41,803 nucleotides of DNA from Geobacter sp. GTDB lineage: Bacteria > Desulfobacterota > Desulfuromonadia > Geobacterales > Pseudopelobacteraceae. Below are positions 32,274 to 41,803 of this stretch, in pieces (the stretch's first letter is position 1; each line of letters opens with the position of its first letter). The stretch is from contig WKKS01000018.1 in NCBI GenBank assembly GCA_009684515.1, positions 1-41,803 of the forward strand, written 5' to 3'. The notes under the pieces are model-generated. The model saw only the letters and a program-made list of their open reading frames with translations, was not told the DNA's origin and ran no database searches. The position numbers were made by a program, and so were the translations under genes.

Positions 32274-33650
32274 ATGAAAACCACCATCGGCCTGTTGGCC
32301 CTGATTCTGATATCCGTATTGACGTCTGTTCCTTGCCAGGCTGGGGACGGTGCATCGCCTGAGAACCTGCCGTCACTCGTAGAAAAAGCCCTTGCAAATA
32401 ATCCTGAATTAAAGTCTTCCCAGTCCCGCTGGCAGATGTTCAGAAACCGTATTGTTCAAGCCGGTTCGCTGGAAGATCCGATGCTGATGCTGAAGATCCA
32501 GAACGGGGTGGTGGAAGATCCGTTTAATTTCCGGAAAGAGGCCATGACTGCCAAGGTGATCGGCATTTCGCAGCAGCTGCCGTTCTGGGGCAAGCGGGGG
32601 CTGAAGTCAGAGATGGCCGCGAAGGACGCCGAATCATATAAATGGCAGGTGGAGGAGCGCAAACTCGAACTGGCCAAAATGGTTAAGGAAACCTATTACC
32701 AGATTTATTTCACCGACAAATCGCTGGAGATTATTGATAAGAACATCAGGATCATCGACGACTTCATCACTCTTGCCGAAACCAAGTACTCGGTCGGACA
32801 GGGTGCGCAGCAGGACCTGTTCCGGTCGCAGGTGGAACGCTCCAAAATGCTTGATATGAAGATCTCCCTGGAGCAGATGCGGAAGAGTCTGACAGCGTCC
32901 CTGAATGCCCTGCTGTTCCGTCCGACGGAAACAAAAGTCGGTAAAATAGATGACTTCGAGCTTGCACCGCTGCAGCTTTCAGCCGAGAAGCTGAGATCAA
33001 TGGCACTGGACAAACGCCCCATGCTCAAAAGCCTTCAGGCCCAGATTGACAAGGGAACTGCCGGGCACAAGCTGGCCCGCAAGGATTATTATCCCGATTT
33101 CAACGTATCCCTTGAATACATGCAGCGCGACCCGGCCATGGGCGGGGAAGGGTTGGATATGTACAGCCTGGGAGTGACTTTCAACCTGCCGCTGCAGCGT
33201 GAACGACGCCATGCCATGGTGGCCGAATCAGACTCCGAAGTGCGCATGGCTACCGAGGAGCTGAACGGCTTCCGCAACAACATTGATTCAGGGATTTCTG
33301 ATCTGCTTGCCAAGCTGGAAAAAAATGAAAAGCTGGCCACACTCTATAAAACCGGAATAGTTCCCCAGGCGGAGCAATCCCTGGAGTCGGCGGTCATCAG
33401 CTATCGGGTCAACAAGGTGGATTTTCTGACATTGCTCGACAGCAGGGTGACCCTGTTCAATTATGAACGCGACCTGTACGAGTCACAGGCTGAGTATATG
33501 ATGAAGCTGGCGCAACTGGAAGCCTTGGTCGGAGCCGATCTCGGATCAGCATCGGCCGTAAAGGTGCTGTCACCGCCGGCATCCCTGCCGGACAAAACAG
33601 AGCCATCAACTTCGCCAGCAGCTGTGTCGGAACATTCTCAACATCATTAA
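32274..33650 (+). CDS. cusC: TolC-family outer-membrane efflux protein (CusC/CzcC-like)
   Basis: A 458-residue outer-membrane channel of a metal RND pump. The signal peptide ends near PCQA. It has the usual two-fold repeat, with LVEKALANNPELKSSQSRW and the matching LRSMALDKRPMLKSLQAQID, each leading into long helices; strands such as ISQQLPFWGKRG and TFNLPLQRERR are typical. The tail is His-rich (SEHSQHH). AGAGG lies ahead of the ATG. The CusB-like gene begins 23 bases after its stop, so the three pump genes form one operon. Confidence 0.88.
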   Translation: MKTTIGLLALILISVLTSVPCQAGDGASPENLPSLVEKALANNPELKSSQSRWQMFRNRIVQAGSLEDPMLMLKIQNGVVEDPFNFRKEAMTAKVIGISQQLPFWGKRGLKSEMAAKDAESYKWQVEERKLELAKMVKETYYQIYFTDKSLEIIDKNIRIIDDFITLAETKYSVGQGAQQDLFRSQVERSKMLDMKISLEQMRKSLTASLNALLFRPTETKVGKIDDFELAPLQLSAEKLRSMALDKRPMLKSLQAQIDKGTAGHKLARKDYYPDFNVSLEYMQRDPAMGGEGLDMYSLGVTFNLPLQRERRHAMVAESDSEVRMATEELNGFRNNIDSGISDLLAKLEKNEKLATLYKTGIVPQAEQSLESAVISYRVNKVDFLTLLDSRVTLFNYERDLYESQAEYMMKLAQLEALVGADLGSASAVKVLSPPASLPDKTEPSTSPAAVSEHSQHH

Positions 33651-33673
33651 AATTCAGATATCGAGGTAAGGTC

Positions 33674-35059
33674 ATGGCCCTGAACAAGAAAATCGCAATC
33701 CCACTGGTGGTAATCATCCTCGCTTCGGCAGCGGGAGGCGGCTGGTACGCCTGGAAGCATAAAGGGCACGATCACGCTGCCGATGAAAAAACATCCCAGG
33801 GCAAGCAGCTTTATACCTGCTCCATGCACCCATTTATCATCAAGGATAAGCCGGGGACCTGCCCGATCTGCGGCATGGAGCTGATCAAGAAGATTGAAAG
33901 TGCGCCGGGCGACGGCGCCGCCATGACTCCGGAGCAGAAACAGCAGGCCGATATGCTTGGGCATGTCTCGCTTTCCACAACCCAGCGGGTTATGGCCAAC
34001 GTTGCCACGGTGGAGGCAAAGAAATCCGCCATGAACAAGGAAATCAACGCCGTCGGCATTGTCCAGTACGACCAGTCGCGCCAGGCCAAGGTAACCGCCT
34101 GGATCGCCGGGCGGATCGACCGGCTAAATGTCAATACGGTCGGGGCGTTCGTCTCCAAGGACAAGCCGGTGGCCGAGGTCTACTCTCCTGATCTTCTGGC
34201 CACCCAGCAGGAATACCTGTTGGCTATCAAAAGCCGTGAACAGCTGAAAGACTCGCCGATACGCTCCATCTCCCAGAATGGGGATGGCCTGGTCTCTTCC
34301 GCCAAGCAGCGCTTGATGCTGTTCGGAGTCAAGGAGAGTCAGATTGCCGAGCTGGAAAAAGCCGGCAAGCCGAATATCCGCCTGCCGATCTTCACCCCCT
34401 TATCCGGTGTAGTAATTGAAAAAATGGTGCAGCAGGGACAGTACGTCAATACGGGCGATGTATTGTTCAATATCGCTGATCTCTCCACTGTCTGGGTTGA
34501 GATGGAGGTTTACGAAAACGAGTTCCCTAATGTCCACATCGGGCAAATGGTTGAAATCCGTTCCCAATCCTTCCCCGGTAAACCATTCAGCGGCAAGATC
34601 TCCTATATATATCCATTCCTCGATCCCAAAACCCGCACCGTCAAGGCCCGGGTAGAAATGCACAACCCCGGCATGAAGCTGAAGCCTGATATGTTCGTCA
34701 ACGCCATTATCAAGATTCCGCTGGGTTCAGCCATCGTGCTGCCTGTTACCGCAGTCATGGACACCGGCAAGCGTCAGGTGGCCTGGGTGGAAAGTTCGCC
34801 CGGCATGTTTGAACCGCGCGATGTTCAGGTCGGACAGCGGACCGATGACAAGATCCAGATTCTGTCGGGCATCAATGTCGGTGACAAGGTGGCAGTCTCC
34901 GGCAGCTATCTGATCGACTCCGAATCGCAACTGAAAGGGAGCGGCGGTGGACATGAAAATATGCCGGGTATGAAAATGGACGACAAGAAGCCTGCGCCTG
35001 CAAGCCAGCAGCCGCCGGCAAAGAAGGGAACCTTGAAGATGGATGATATGAAGATGTAA
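33674..35059 (+). CDS. cusB: RND periplasmic adaptor (CusB-like) with metal-binding domain
   Basis: A 461-residue membrane-fusion protein. After an N-terminal membrane anchor and a His patch (KHKGHDHAADEK) comes a heavy-metal domain YTCSMHPFIIKDKPGTCPICG. The adaptor core has WIAGRIDRLNVNTVGAFVSK, FTPLSGVVIEKMVQQGQYVN and LKPDMFVNAIIKIPLG. The C-terminus is Met-rich (HENMPGMKMDDKK, KMDDMKM), which would bind and hand over Cu(I) or Ag(I). It links the inner and outer parts of the pump. Confidence 0.9.
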   Translation: MALNKKIAIPLVVIILASAAGGGWYAWKHKGHDHAADEKTSQGKQLYTCSMHPFIIKDKPGTCPICGMELIKKIESAPGDGAAMTPEQKQQADMLGHVSLSTTQRVMANVATVEAKKSAMNKEINAVGIVQYDQSRQAKVTAWIAGRIDRLNVNTVGAFVSKDKPVAEVYSPDLLATQQEYLLAIKSREQLKDSPIRSISQNGDGLVSSAKQRLMLFGVKESQIAELEKAGKPNIRLPIFTPLSGVVIEKMVQQGQYVNTGDVLFNIADLSTVWVEMEVYENEFPNVHIGQMVEIRSQSFPGKPFSGKISYIYPFLDPKTRTVKARVEMHNPGMKLKPDMFVNAIIKIPLGSAIVLPVTAVMDTGKRQVAWVESSPGMFEPRDVQVGQRTDDKIQILSGINVGDKVAVSGSYLIDSESQLKGSGGGHENMPGMKMDDKKPAPASQQPPAKKGTLKMDDMKM

Positions 35060-35098
35060 CACCGATTCCCTTAACTATCTCCGACAAGGATCTCTCTT

Positions 35099-38000
35099 AT
35101 GATTGAAAAGATTATCGAATATTCCGCCCGCAACCGCGTCATTGTGCTGATGATGTTTGGGTTAATCATTGGCTGGGGCATCTGGGCGGTTTACAAAACC
35201 CCTGTGGATGCCATCCCGGACCTGTCCGACAATCAGGTGATCGTCTTCACCGATTATCCGGGACGTTCGCCCCAAGTCGTTGAAGACCAGGTTACCTATC
35301 CGCTGGCGGTCAACCTGCAGGGGTTGCCCATGGTTCGCGCCGTGCGGGCCTCCTCCGCCTTCGGTTTCTCGATGATCTATGTCATCTTCGAGGACAAGGC
35401 CGATATCTACTGGGCCAGAACCCGCGTACTGGAACGTTTAAACTATGCCGCCTCGCTGCTGCCCCCCGGTGTGGTTCCGACCCTGGGACCGGATGGAACC
35501 GGCGTCGGCCATGTCTTCTGGTACACCATCGAAGGCAAGGGGTATGACCTGGAACAACTCAGAACGCTCCAGGACTGGTTCGTGCGCTACCAGCTAAATA
35601 CCGTCCAGGGGGTGGCCGAGGTGGCCTCCATTGGTGGACTGGTGCGGGAGTACCAGATCGATCTGGATCCCAACAAGCTGTTTGCCTACAACATCAAGAT
35701 CGGCAAGGTCATGGAGGCGGTCAAGGTCTCCAACAAGGATGTGGGGGGCAGGCTGATCGAACAGGCCGATGCCGAGTACCTGATCCGCGGACAGGGGTAT
35801 GTCAAGTCCAAGGAGGATCTTGAGAACATAGTGGTCGGAGCCGATATGCGCGGCACTCCGATCTATCTGAAAAACCTTGGCACAGTGCAGATGGGTGGCG
35901 CCATCCGGCGTGGCCTGTTGGAGATGAACGGCAAAGGGGAGGCGGTCGGCGGCATAGTGGTCATGCGCTACGGTGAAAACGCCAAAGAAGTTATTGACCG
36001 GGTCAAGCTGAAAATCAAGGATCTTGAAAAGGGGCTGCCTCCCGGCGTTAAGATTATGGTCTCCTACGACCGCTCCGACTTGATTGCCCGGGCCATAGAC
36101 ACACTCAAACACTCGTTGTTGGAGGAATCAGTGGTGGTATCACTGGTGATTCTGGCTTTCCTGCTGCATTTCCAGAGTGCACTGGTGATCGTTCTGACCC
36201 TGCCGATCTCGGTACTGATCGCTTTCATTACCATGAAGCTGATGGGGGTTACCTCCAACATCATGTCTCTGGGGGGAATTGCCATTGCTATCGGCGTGCT
36301 GGTGGATGCCGGCGTGATCATGGTGGAGAACTGCTATCGCCACCTGTCCGAGATGCCGCCCGAAGAGCGGGCGGCAAAACGGCTGGAGGTTGTCATTGCT
36401 TCAGCCAAGCAGGTCGGCCGGGCGATCTTCTTCTCCCTGGCGATCATCGTACTCTCCTTTGTGCCTGTCTTTATGCTGGAGGGGCAGGAGGGTAAGCTCT
36501 TCCACCCGCTGGCTTTTACCAAGACCTTCTCGATGATGGGTTCCGCCATAATTGCAATTACGCTGGTGCCGGTCTTGATGTACTACTTCATGCGCGGCAA
36601 GATGCCGCCGGAGAGTTCCAATCCTGTTTCGACTTTCTTCATAAAAATATATTCTCCGGTTATTCGCTGGGTGCTGGTCTGGAAAAAAACCACCATTGCT
36701 CTCAATCTTCTGGCTTTGCTGATTGCCGTGCCGTTGTTTATGAATTTGGGTAGCGAGTTTATGCCGCCACTGGATGAGGGGTCACTGCTCTACATGCCGG
36801 TTACGCTTCCCAATGTCTCCATTACTGAGGCAAAGCGACTGATACAGGTGCAGGATACCATCATCATGAGCGTACCCGAGGTGGAGCATGTCCTTGGTAA
36901 AGTTGGTAGGGCAGAAACATCCACCGATCCGGCGCCGGTTTCCATGTTCGAAAGTATTATTATCCTCAAGCCCAAGGACAAATGGCGGCCGGGAATTAAA
37001 AAAGCCGACATCGTGTCCGAGCTGGACAGCAAACTGCAGCAGATCGGTGTCAGAAACGGCTGGACCCAGCCGATCATCAACCGTATCAATATGCTTTCCA
37101 CCGGAGTGCGAACCGATCTGGGGGTCAAAATCTTCGGAAATGATCTGAACGTGCTGAAGGATTTGGCGATTCAGGCCGAGGCGATTCTCAAACCGATCAA
37201 CGGTGCTGCCGATGTGGTGGCGGAACGGGTCACCGGCGGCAACTACATTGATATAGATATTGACCGCGAGGCGGCCGCCCGCTACGGCGTCAACGTCGGT
37301 GACATTCAGGATGTCATTGAGACCTCACTGGGAGGCGAGATGCTCTCGACTACAGTCGAGGGACGCAACCGTTTCCCGATCCGCATTCGCTATCTGCGCG
37401 ACTACCGCGACAACATCCCGGCCATCCGCCGTATCCTGGTGGCCGGCATGGATGGCGCTCAGGTGCCACTTTCACTTGTAACCAAGCTGAAAATCTCGAC
37501 CGGCGCTCCGGAGATCAACAGTGAGGGAGGTCTGCTGCGTTCGCTGGTGTTCCTGAACGTTCGTGGCCGCGATATGGGCGGCTTTGTGACTGAGGCCAAG
37601 CAGGTACTGGAAAAACAACTGAAGCTCCCCCCTGGCTATTACGTAACCTGGTCCGGTCAATGGGAAAACCAGATTCGCGCCAAGGCCCGTCTGCAGGTGT
37701 TGATACCGATCGGTCTGGTAATCATCTTTATCCTGCTTTACTTCACCTTTCACTCTGCCCTGGAAGCAAGTATGGTCATGCTCTCGGTGCCATTCGCATT
37801 GGTAGGTGGGGTCTATCTGGTGTCAGCCTTGGGATACAATCTCTCTGTGGCGGTCTGGGTTGGATTCATCGCCCTGTATGGCATCGCTGTAGAGACCGGA
37901 GTGGTAATGGTTATCTATCTGCATGAAGCACTGGATAAGAAGTTGATCGACGGCCCCTGCACGGAGCAGGATATCTATGACGCCACATTCGAAGGGGCGG

Positions 38001-38236
38001 TGCTCCGATTGCGACCAAAACTGATGACCGTAGCGGTGGCGCTGCTGGGTCTGGTTCCAATCATGTGGTCCAGCGGCACTGGCGCAGATGTGATGAAGCC
38101 GATCGCCGCACCGATGATCGGGGGGATGATTTCTTCGGCGGTGCACGTGTTGATTATGACACCGGTCATTTTTGTATTGATGAAGAAGCGGGATCTGAAA
38201 AAAGGGAAACTGCACTATTCGGGGATGAAACACTAA
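35099..38236 (+). CDS. cusA: Heavy-metal RND efflux transporter (CusA-like)
   Basis: A 1045-residue inner-membrane proton-driven pump of the HME-RND family. The N-terminus reads KTPVDAIPDLSDNQVIVF, followed by YPGRSPQVVEDQVTYPL. The TM4 motif GGIAIAIGVLVDAGVIMVEN, with the proton-relay Asp, fits the CusA (Cu/Ag) rather than the CzcA type. SYDRSDLI and the repeat half at VWVGFIALYGIAVETGVVMV are also present. ATG 35099 follows the CusB-like gene by 39 bases. It ends the metal region; no clear terminator is seen after it. Confidence 0.93.
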   Translation: MIEKIIEYSARNRVIVLMMFGLIIGWGIWAVYKTPVDAIPDLSDNQVIVFTDYPGRSPQVVEDQVTYPLAVNLQGLPMVRAVRASSAFGFSMIYVIFEDKADIYWARTRVLERLNYAASLLPPGVVPTLGPDGTGVGHVFWYTIEGKGYDLEQLRTLQDWFVRYQLNTVQGVAEVASIGGLVREYQIDLDPNKLFAYNIKIGKVMEAVKVSNKDVGGRLIEQADAEYLIRGQGYVKSKEDLENIVVGADMRGTPIYLKNLGTVQMGGAIRRGLLEMNGKGEAVGGIVVMRYGENAKEVIDRVKLKIKDLEKGLPPGVKIMVSYDRSDLIARAIDTLKHSLLEESVVVSLVILAFLLHFQSALVIVLTLPISVLIAFITMKLMGVTSNIMSLGGIAIAIGVLVDAGVIMVENCYRHLSEMPPEERAAKRLEVVIASAKQVGRAIFFSLAIIVLSFVPVFMLEGQEGKLFHPLAFTKTFSMMGSAIIAITLVPVLMYYFMRGKMPPESSNPVSTFFIKIYSPVIRWVLVWKKTTIALNLLALLIAVPLFMNLGSEFMPPLDEGSLLYMPVTLPNVSITEAKRLIQVQDTIIMSVPEVEHVLGKVGRAETSTDPAPVSMFESIIILKPKDKWRPGIKKADIVSELDSKLQQIGVRNGWTQPIINRINMLSTGVRTDLGVKIFGNDLNVLKDLAIQAEAILKPINGAADVVAERVTGGNYIDIDIDREAAARYGVNVGDIQDVIETSLGGEMLSTTVEGRNRFPIRIRYLRDYRDNIPAIRRILVAGMDGAQVPLSLVTKLKISTGAPEINSEGGLLRSLVFLNVRGRDMGGFVTEAKQVLEKQLKLPPGYYVTWSGQWENQIRAKARLQVLIPIGLVIIFILLYFTFHSALEASMVMLSVPFALVGGVYLVSALGYNLSVAVWVGFIALYGIAVETGVVMVIYLHEALDKKLIDGPCTEQDIYDATFEGAVLRLRPKLMTVAVALLGLVPIMWSSGTGADVMKPIAAPMIGGMISSAVHVLIMTPVIFVLMKKRDLKKGKLHYSGMKH

Positions 38237-38374
38237 GGTTGCCATGAACAAAATATAGTAGTTTATTGTAATTGGTCGAGTGATTAAACTTGCTGATAAT
38301 TCAAGGATATATGAGTAGTTAATGGTGCTGGGTGCAATGGTTGAAAAAATAATTTAGCACCCACAACTTTTTTA

Positions 38375-38404
38375 TTGACATGCCAGCGAAGTTAAGAGTA
38401 TAAG
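38375..38404 (+). promoter_or_regulatory. Sigma-70-type promoter ahead of structured element
   Basis: TTGACA at 38375-38380 and TATAAG at 38399-38404, 18-base spacer. Transcription would begin near 38411. Confidence 0.5.
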
Positions 38405-38410
38405 TTCGGT

Positions 38411-38610
38411 TCCCAATGTGGAGCAGTAAACATCGCGCGAACATATGAATGGAGATGCCGGTCTGATTCCGGTCCTACACCTATTCCATTCCCCTTCGCT
38501 TTTAGTAAGATGCCATGCGCGATGCAGATGAAAAGAATACGTCCTAACACAAACAAACAACATATGTAGGTGCGCTTAGGGTTTGATGGCTATAAAATCA
38601 AACTATTTTT
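38411..38610 (+). ncRNA. Candidate structured small RNA or str-operon leader
   Basis: Nested stems occur: CATCGCGC (38431-38438) with GCGCGATG (38517-38524), GAATGGA (38447-38453) with TCCATTC (38485-38491), and CCGG (38458-38461) with CCGG (38469-38472). A promoter lies upstream and a terminator-like hairpin downstream, giving a transcript of about 200 bases. No reading frame fits. It matches no RNA class I know. Confidence 0.4.
38581..38609 (+). terminator. Weak intrinsic terminator or attenuator
   Basis: GTTTGAT (38581-38587) pairs with ATCAAAC (38597-38603), 9-base loop, then TATTTTT. The stem is AT-rich, so it may be leaky. Confidence 0.5.
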
Positions 38611-38629
38611 GCGGTCTTGATAAAAAACA

Positions 38630-38659
38630 TTGACAATGAATTGAATAATTTGCTAGTTT
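38630..38659 (+). promoter_or_regulatory. Promoter of rpsL (str operon)
   Basis: TTGACA at 38630-38635 and an extended -10 TGCTAGTTT at 38651-38659, with an 18-base spacer to TAGTTT. It lies about 60 bases before rpsL. Confidence 0.5.
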
Positions 38660-38721
38660 CGGGGTCCGCCTCATGCCGAGGCGATTTTGATATTTATTAC
38701 TGTCGGGAGAATTTGACGACT

Positions 38722-39093
38722 ATGCCAACAATTAACCAGCTGATTCGTTCGGGTAGAGAGAGTAAAAACGATAAATCAACAGCGCCTGCCCTGAAGTGTT
38801 GTCCTCAGAAGCGTGGTGTCTGTACCAGGGTGTATACTACTACTCCGAAGAAGCCGAACTCGGCCCTTCGTAAGGTAGCCAGGGTCAGGCTTACAAACGG
38901 AATTGAAGTCACATCTTATATTCCTGGTGTAGGTCACAACCTTCAGGAGCACTCTGTTGTCCTGATTCGTGGTGGCAGGGTAAAAGACCTTCCAGGTGTG
39001 CGTTACCATATCGTTCGTGGCACGCTTGACTCGGTAGGTGTAAAGGGTCGTTTGCAAAGCCGTTCCAAGTATGGCGCTAAGCGCCCGAAATAA
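38722..39093 (+). CDS. rpsL: Ribosomal protein uS12
   Basis: A 123-residue protein of the small ribosomal subunit, at the decoding centre. It starts [14 protein letters not shown] and has the conserved [20 protein letters not shown] and [18 protein letters not shown], both with the Lys residues whose change gives streptomycin resistance; here they are wild type. The start at 38722 has a GGGAGA ribosome site eleven bases ahead. First gene of the str operon. Confidence 0.97.
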   Translation: MPTINQLIRSGRESKNDKSTAPALKCCPQKRGVCTRVYTTTPKKPNSALRKVARVRLTNGIEVTSYIPGVGHNLQEHSVVLIRGGRVKDLPGVRYHIVRGTLDSVGVKGRLQSRSKYGAKRPK

Positions 39094-39122
39094 TATTCAC
39101 CTGATTTGTTGAGGGGAAAGAT

Positions 39123-39593
39123 ATGCCAAGAAGAAGAGAAGTGCCCAAAAGAATTATACTGCCGGATCCTAAGTTCAACGACAAGGTTGTTGCTAAGCTG
39201 ATCAACACTCTGATGCTTGATGGCAAAAAAAGTGTTGCCGAGTCGATTATGTATGGTGCGCTTGATCTTGTTGCACAGCGTTCAAATGACGAGGCTGTGA
39301 AGATTCTCAAGAAGAGTCTTGATAATATTAAGCCGATGCTTGAAGTTAAATCTCGACGTGTTGGTGGCTCTACTTATCAGGTTCCGATTGAGGTTCGTCC
39401 GGAGCGTCGTATGTCACTGGCTATGCGTTGGTTGATCAAGTATTCAACAGCTCGCAGCGAAAAAACAATGACAGACAAGTTGGCTGGCGAAATAATGGAT
39501 GCATTTAATAGTCGTGGTTCTGCTGTTAAGAAGCGCGAAGATGTCCATAAAATGGCAGAAGCAAACCGCGCTTTCGCTCATTATCGCTGGTAG
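39123..39593 (+). CDS. rpsG: Ribosomal protein uS7
   Basis: A 156-residue protein that binds the 3' domain of 16S rRNA. It starts [20 protein letters not shown] and has the conserved [18 protein letters not shown] and [12 protein letters not shown] ending. The start follows GAGGGG. It sits 29 bases after rpsL. Confidence 0.97.
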   Translation: MPRRREVPKRIILPDPKFNDKVVAKLINTLMLDGKKSVAESIMYGALDLVAQRSNDEAVKILKKSLDNIKPMLEVKSRRVGGSTYQVPIEVRPERRMSLAMRWLIKYSTARSEKTMTDKLAGEIMDAFNSRGSAVKKREDVHKMAEANRAFAHYRW

Positions 39594-39619
39594 TAGTTCA
39601 AACGTTTTCGGAGGAATTT

Positions 39620-41698
39620 GTGCCCCGCTTATCACCACTTGATAAATATAGAAATATCGGCATCATGGCTCATATTGATGCAGGCAAGACCACCACTACT
39701 GAGAGAATTCTGTACTACACGGGCGTTTCTCACAAGATTGGTGAAGTTCATGAAGGTACTGCCACCATGGACTGGATGGAGCAGGAGCAGGAGCGTGGTA
39801 TTACTATTACCTCTGCTGCGACTACATGTAGTTGGAGAGATTATAATATTAATATTATTGATACTCCCGGCCATGTTGACTTCACTATCGAAGTTGAGCG
39901 TTCACTCAGGGTTCTGGATGGAGCGGTAGCAGTGTTTTGTTCAGTTGGTGGTGTTGAACCCCAGTCAGAAACTGTCTGGCGTCAGGCAGATAAATACGGT
40001 GTCCCGCGTCTTGCATTTATCAATAAGATGGACCGGGTAGGTGCAGATTTTTTCCGTGGCGTACAGATGATTAAAGATCGTCTCAAGGCTAATCCGCTTC
40101 CCATACAGATACCTGTCGGTAAGGAAGAAAATTTCAAGGGTGTTGTTGACCTTGTTCGGATGAAGGCAATTATTTGGAATGATGAGTCTCTCGGTGCTAG
40201 TTATGACGAAATAGAAATTCCGGCAGAACTTCTCGATGAAGCAAAAGAGTATCGTGAAAAGATGATCGAAGAGATTTCAAGTCATGACGATGCTCTCATG
40301 GAAAAGTACCTTTCAGGCGAAGTTCTTTCTGAGACTGAAATTATGTCAGCAATTCGGACAGGTACAATCGCAATCAAGTTCTGTCCTGTTATATGTGGTT
40401 CATCTTTTAAAAACAAGGGCGTTCAGAATTTGCTTGATGCTGTTGTTGATTACATGCCGTCCCCTCTTGATATTCCTGCAATAAAGGGTGTCGATGTTGA
40501 TTCTGGTGAGGAAGTAGAGCGTACTGCGTCTGATGCTGAGCCATTTTCTGCGCTCGGTTTTAAAATTATGACCGACCCATTTGTTGGTCAGCTTACCTTT
40601 TTCCGTGTGTATTCCGGTGTTGTTGCAGCTGGTTCATATGTATACAACTCTACAAAGGGTAAGAAAGAGCGTATTGGCCGTATTCTTAAAATGCATGCCA
40701 ACAAGCGTGAAGAGATTAAAGAAGTGTATGCCGGTGATATTGCTGCCGCAGTTGGCTTGAAATATACAACTACTGGTGACACTCTGTGCGATGAAGATAA
40801 ACAAGTTATTCTCGAGTCGATTGAGTTTCCAGAACCCGTTATTTCTATCGCGATTGAACCTAAAACAAAAGCAGAGCAGGAAAAACTTGGGTTCGGTCTT
40901 CAAAAGCTTGCAAGTGAAGACCCTTCATTCCGTGTTAAGACAGATGAAGAAACCGGCCAGACAATCATTTCCGGTATGGGTGAGCTACACCTTGAAATTA
41001 TTGTAGATCGACTAAAGCGTGAATTTAAAGTCGAGGCCAACGTAGGTAAGCCTCAAGTTGCTTATCGTGAAACTATTACTAAAAAAGTCAAAGTCGAAGG
41101 CAAGTTTGTTCGTCAGTCTGGTGGCCGTGGTCAGTATGGTCATGTATGGCTTGAGATTGAGCCGCAGGAAGCTGGCAAAGGCTTTGAATTTGTTGATGCA
41201 ATTAAAGGCGGTGTCGTCCCCCGCGAATATATCCCTGCTGTAGGCAAGGGTGCATTAGAAGCAACTGACAACGGTATAATGGCTGGTTTCCCGGTTGTTG
41301 ATGTGAAGGTTACCTTGATCGATGGTTCATATCATGAGGTCGACTCTTCTGAGATGGCATTTAAGATCGCTGGCTCAATGGGCTTTAAAGAAGGTTGCGC
41401 AAAAGCTGGTCCAATTATTCTCGAGCCGATTATGTCGGTTGAGGTTGTTGTTCCTGAAGAATATATGGGTGATGTAATCGGTGACCTTAACTCTAAGCGC
41501 GGTCGTATCATGGGTATGGATTCCCGTGCAGGTGCTCAGGTTATAAGTGCCATGGTTCCACTTGCTCAAATGTTTGGATATTCCACTGATCTTCGTTCAG
41601 CCACACAGGGTCGCGCAACGTATGCAATGACCTTTGACCACTATGAGCCAGTACCAAAGTCTGTTTCTGAAGAGATAGTTGCAAAAGTAAAGGGTTAA
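39620..41698 (+). CDS. fusA: Elongation factor G
   Basis: A 692-residue GTPase that moves tRNA and mRNA through the ribosome. G motifs: [27 protein letters not shown] and NKMD. Domain IV and V are complete to the end ([26 protein letters not shown]). The start is GTG at 39620, with GGAGG at 39610-39614. Codon use is more AT-rich than in the metal region, as is common for highly expressed genes or for a different background. Confidence 0.97.
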   Translation: MPRLSPLDKYRNIGIMAHIDAGKTTTTERILYYTGVSHKIGEVHEGTATMDWMEQEQERGITITSAATTCSWRDYNINIIDTPGHVDFTIEVERSLRVLDGAVAVFCSVGGVEPQSETVWRQADKYGVPRLAFINKMDRVGADFFRGVQMIKDRLKANPLPIQIPVGKEENFKGVVDLVRMKAIIWNDESLGASYDEIEIPAELLDEAKEYREKMIEEISSHDDALMEKYLSGEVLSETEIMSAIRTGTIAIKFCPVICGSSFKNKGVQNLLDAVVDYMPSPLDIPAIKGVDVDSGEEVERTASDAEPFSALGFKIMTDPFVGQLTFFRVYSGVVAAGSYVYNSTKGKKERIGRILKMHANKREEIKEVYAGDIAAAVGLKYTTTGDTLCDEDKQVILESIEFPEPVISIAIEPKTKAEQEKLGFGLQKLASEDPSFRVKTDEETGQTIISGMGELHLEIIVDRLKREFKVEANVGKPQVAYRETITKKVKVEGKFVRQSGGRGQYGHVWLEIEPQEAGKGFEFVDAIKGGVVPREYIPAVGKGALEATDNGIMAGFPVVDVKVTLIDGSYHEVDSSEMAFKIAGSMGFKEGCAKAGPIILEPIMSVEVVVPEEYMGDVIGDLNSKRGRIMGMDSRAGAQVISAMVPLAQMFGYSTDLRSATQGRATYAMTFDHYEPVPKSVSEEIVAKVKG

Positions 41699-41734
41699 TC
41701 TAACTTATATTCGTAACTCAGGAGGGCCTCTCTC

Positions 41735-41803
41735 ATGGCAAAAGCAAAGTTCGAGCGTAACAAGACACACGTAAACATAGGGACAATCGGTCACGTTGAC
41801 CAC
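41735..41803 (+). CDS. tuf: Elongation factor Tu, N-terminal part
   Basis: The first 23 codons read MAKAKFERNKTHVNIGTIGH and run to the window edge just after VDH, before the rest of the GTP-binding P-loop. AGGAGGG is ten bases ahead. Fourth gene of the str operon. Confidence 0.95.
   Translation, partial: MAKAKFERNKTHVNIGTIGHVDH

Noticed and set aside
1..41803. CRISPR arrays, insertion sequences, rRNA genes, intact prophage
   Set aside because: I looked for regularly spaced repeats, transposase motifs, rRNA and phage genes and found none I could support.

Overview
The gene content points to a member of the Geobacterales (Desulfuromonadia): a split methylmalonyl-CoA mutase subunit, a SAP-domain cysteine protein of a type I associate with this group, many two-component systems with sigma-54 activators, and a full str operon (rpsL-rpsG-fusA-tuf). 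This assignment rests on gene content and family resemblance read by eye. No database search was run.

Layout. (1) 1-5003: housekeeping genes. These are the end of a mutase gene, tatA (minus strand), a dus-type tRNA-dihydrouridine synthase, an NtrB-like kinase with an NtrC-like regulator, and an isochorismatase-like hydrolase. (2) 5068-6293: a minus-strand HAD phosphatase and HNH protein, then tRNA-Arg(ACG) with its own promoter and terminator. Just past the tRNA is a cluster of GGTTGCA repeats that looks like recombinase arm sites, but no integrase follows. (3) 6758-16322: a patchwork accessory region. It holds a tight minus-strand operon of four very small proteins (YHS protein, 51-residue lipoprotein, membrane peptide, SAP protein), an HD-GYP protein, a nuclease-like protein, a decayed metal-transport operon (frameshifted HMA protein, DUF2318 protein, deletion-fused ABC transporter), a methyltransferase, a receiver lacking its phosphoacceptor Asp, an orphan flgC, an M23 peptidase and an OsmC protein. 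(4) 15183-38236: a large copper/silver envelope-defence region. It has two membrane kinases each paired with a sigma-54 activator, secreted Met/His-rich small proteins, a cytochrome, a multicopper oxidase with a CopB-like tail, a DUF302 protein, an outer-membrane protein, a Met-rich lipoprotein, a P-type Cu ATPase and a CusCBA-type RND efflux system. (5) 38375-41803: a structured leader or small RNA candidate, then the str operon.

The most striking signal is regulatory. Three sigma-54-type (-24/-12) promoters, ahead of the genes at 17846, 25726 and 29161, each carry the same element TATCAGTNNGTTA just upstream of the -24 box. A fourth, diverged copy lies ahead of the gene at 10866. The spacing to the -24 box falls into two classes about one helical turn apart. 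This predicts one regulon that ties the small secreted metal-binding proteins, the decayed HMA/DUF2318 operon and the Cu ATPase to the sigma-54 activators encoded among them.

How it would work (inference): the membrane kinases sense metal or envelope stress and phosphorylate the NtrC-type regulators. Secreted Met/His-rich proteins and the multicopper oxidase buffer and oxidise Cu(I) in the periplasm, while the P-type ATPase and CusCBA pump move metal out of the cytoplasm and periplasm.
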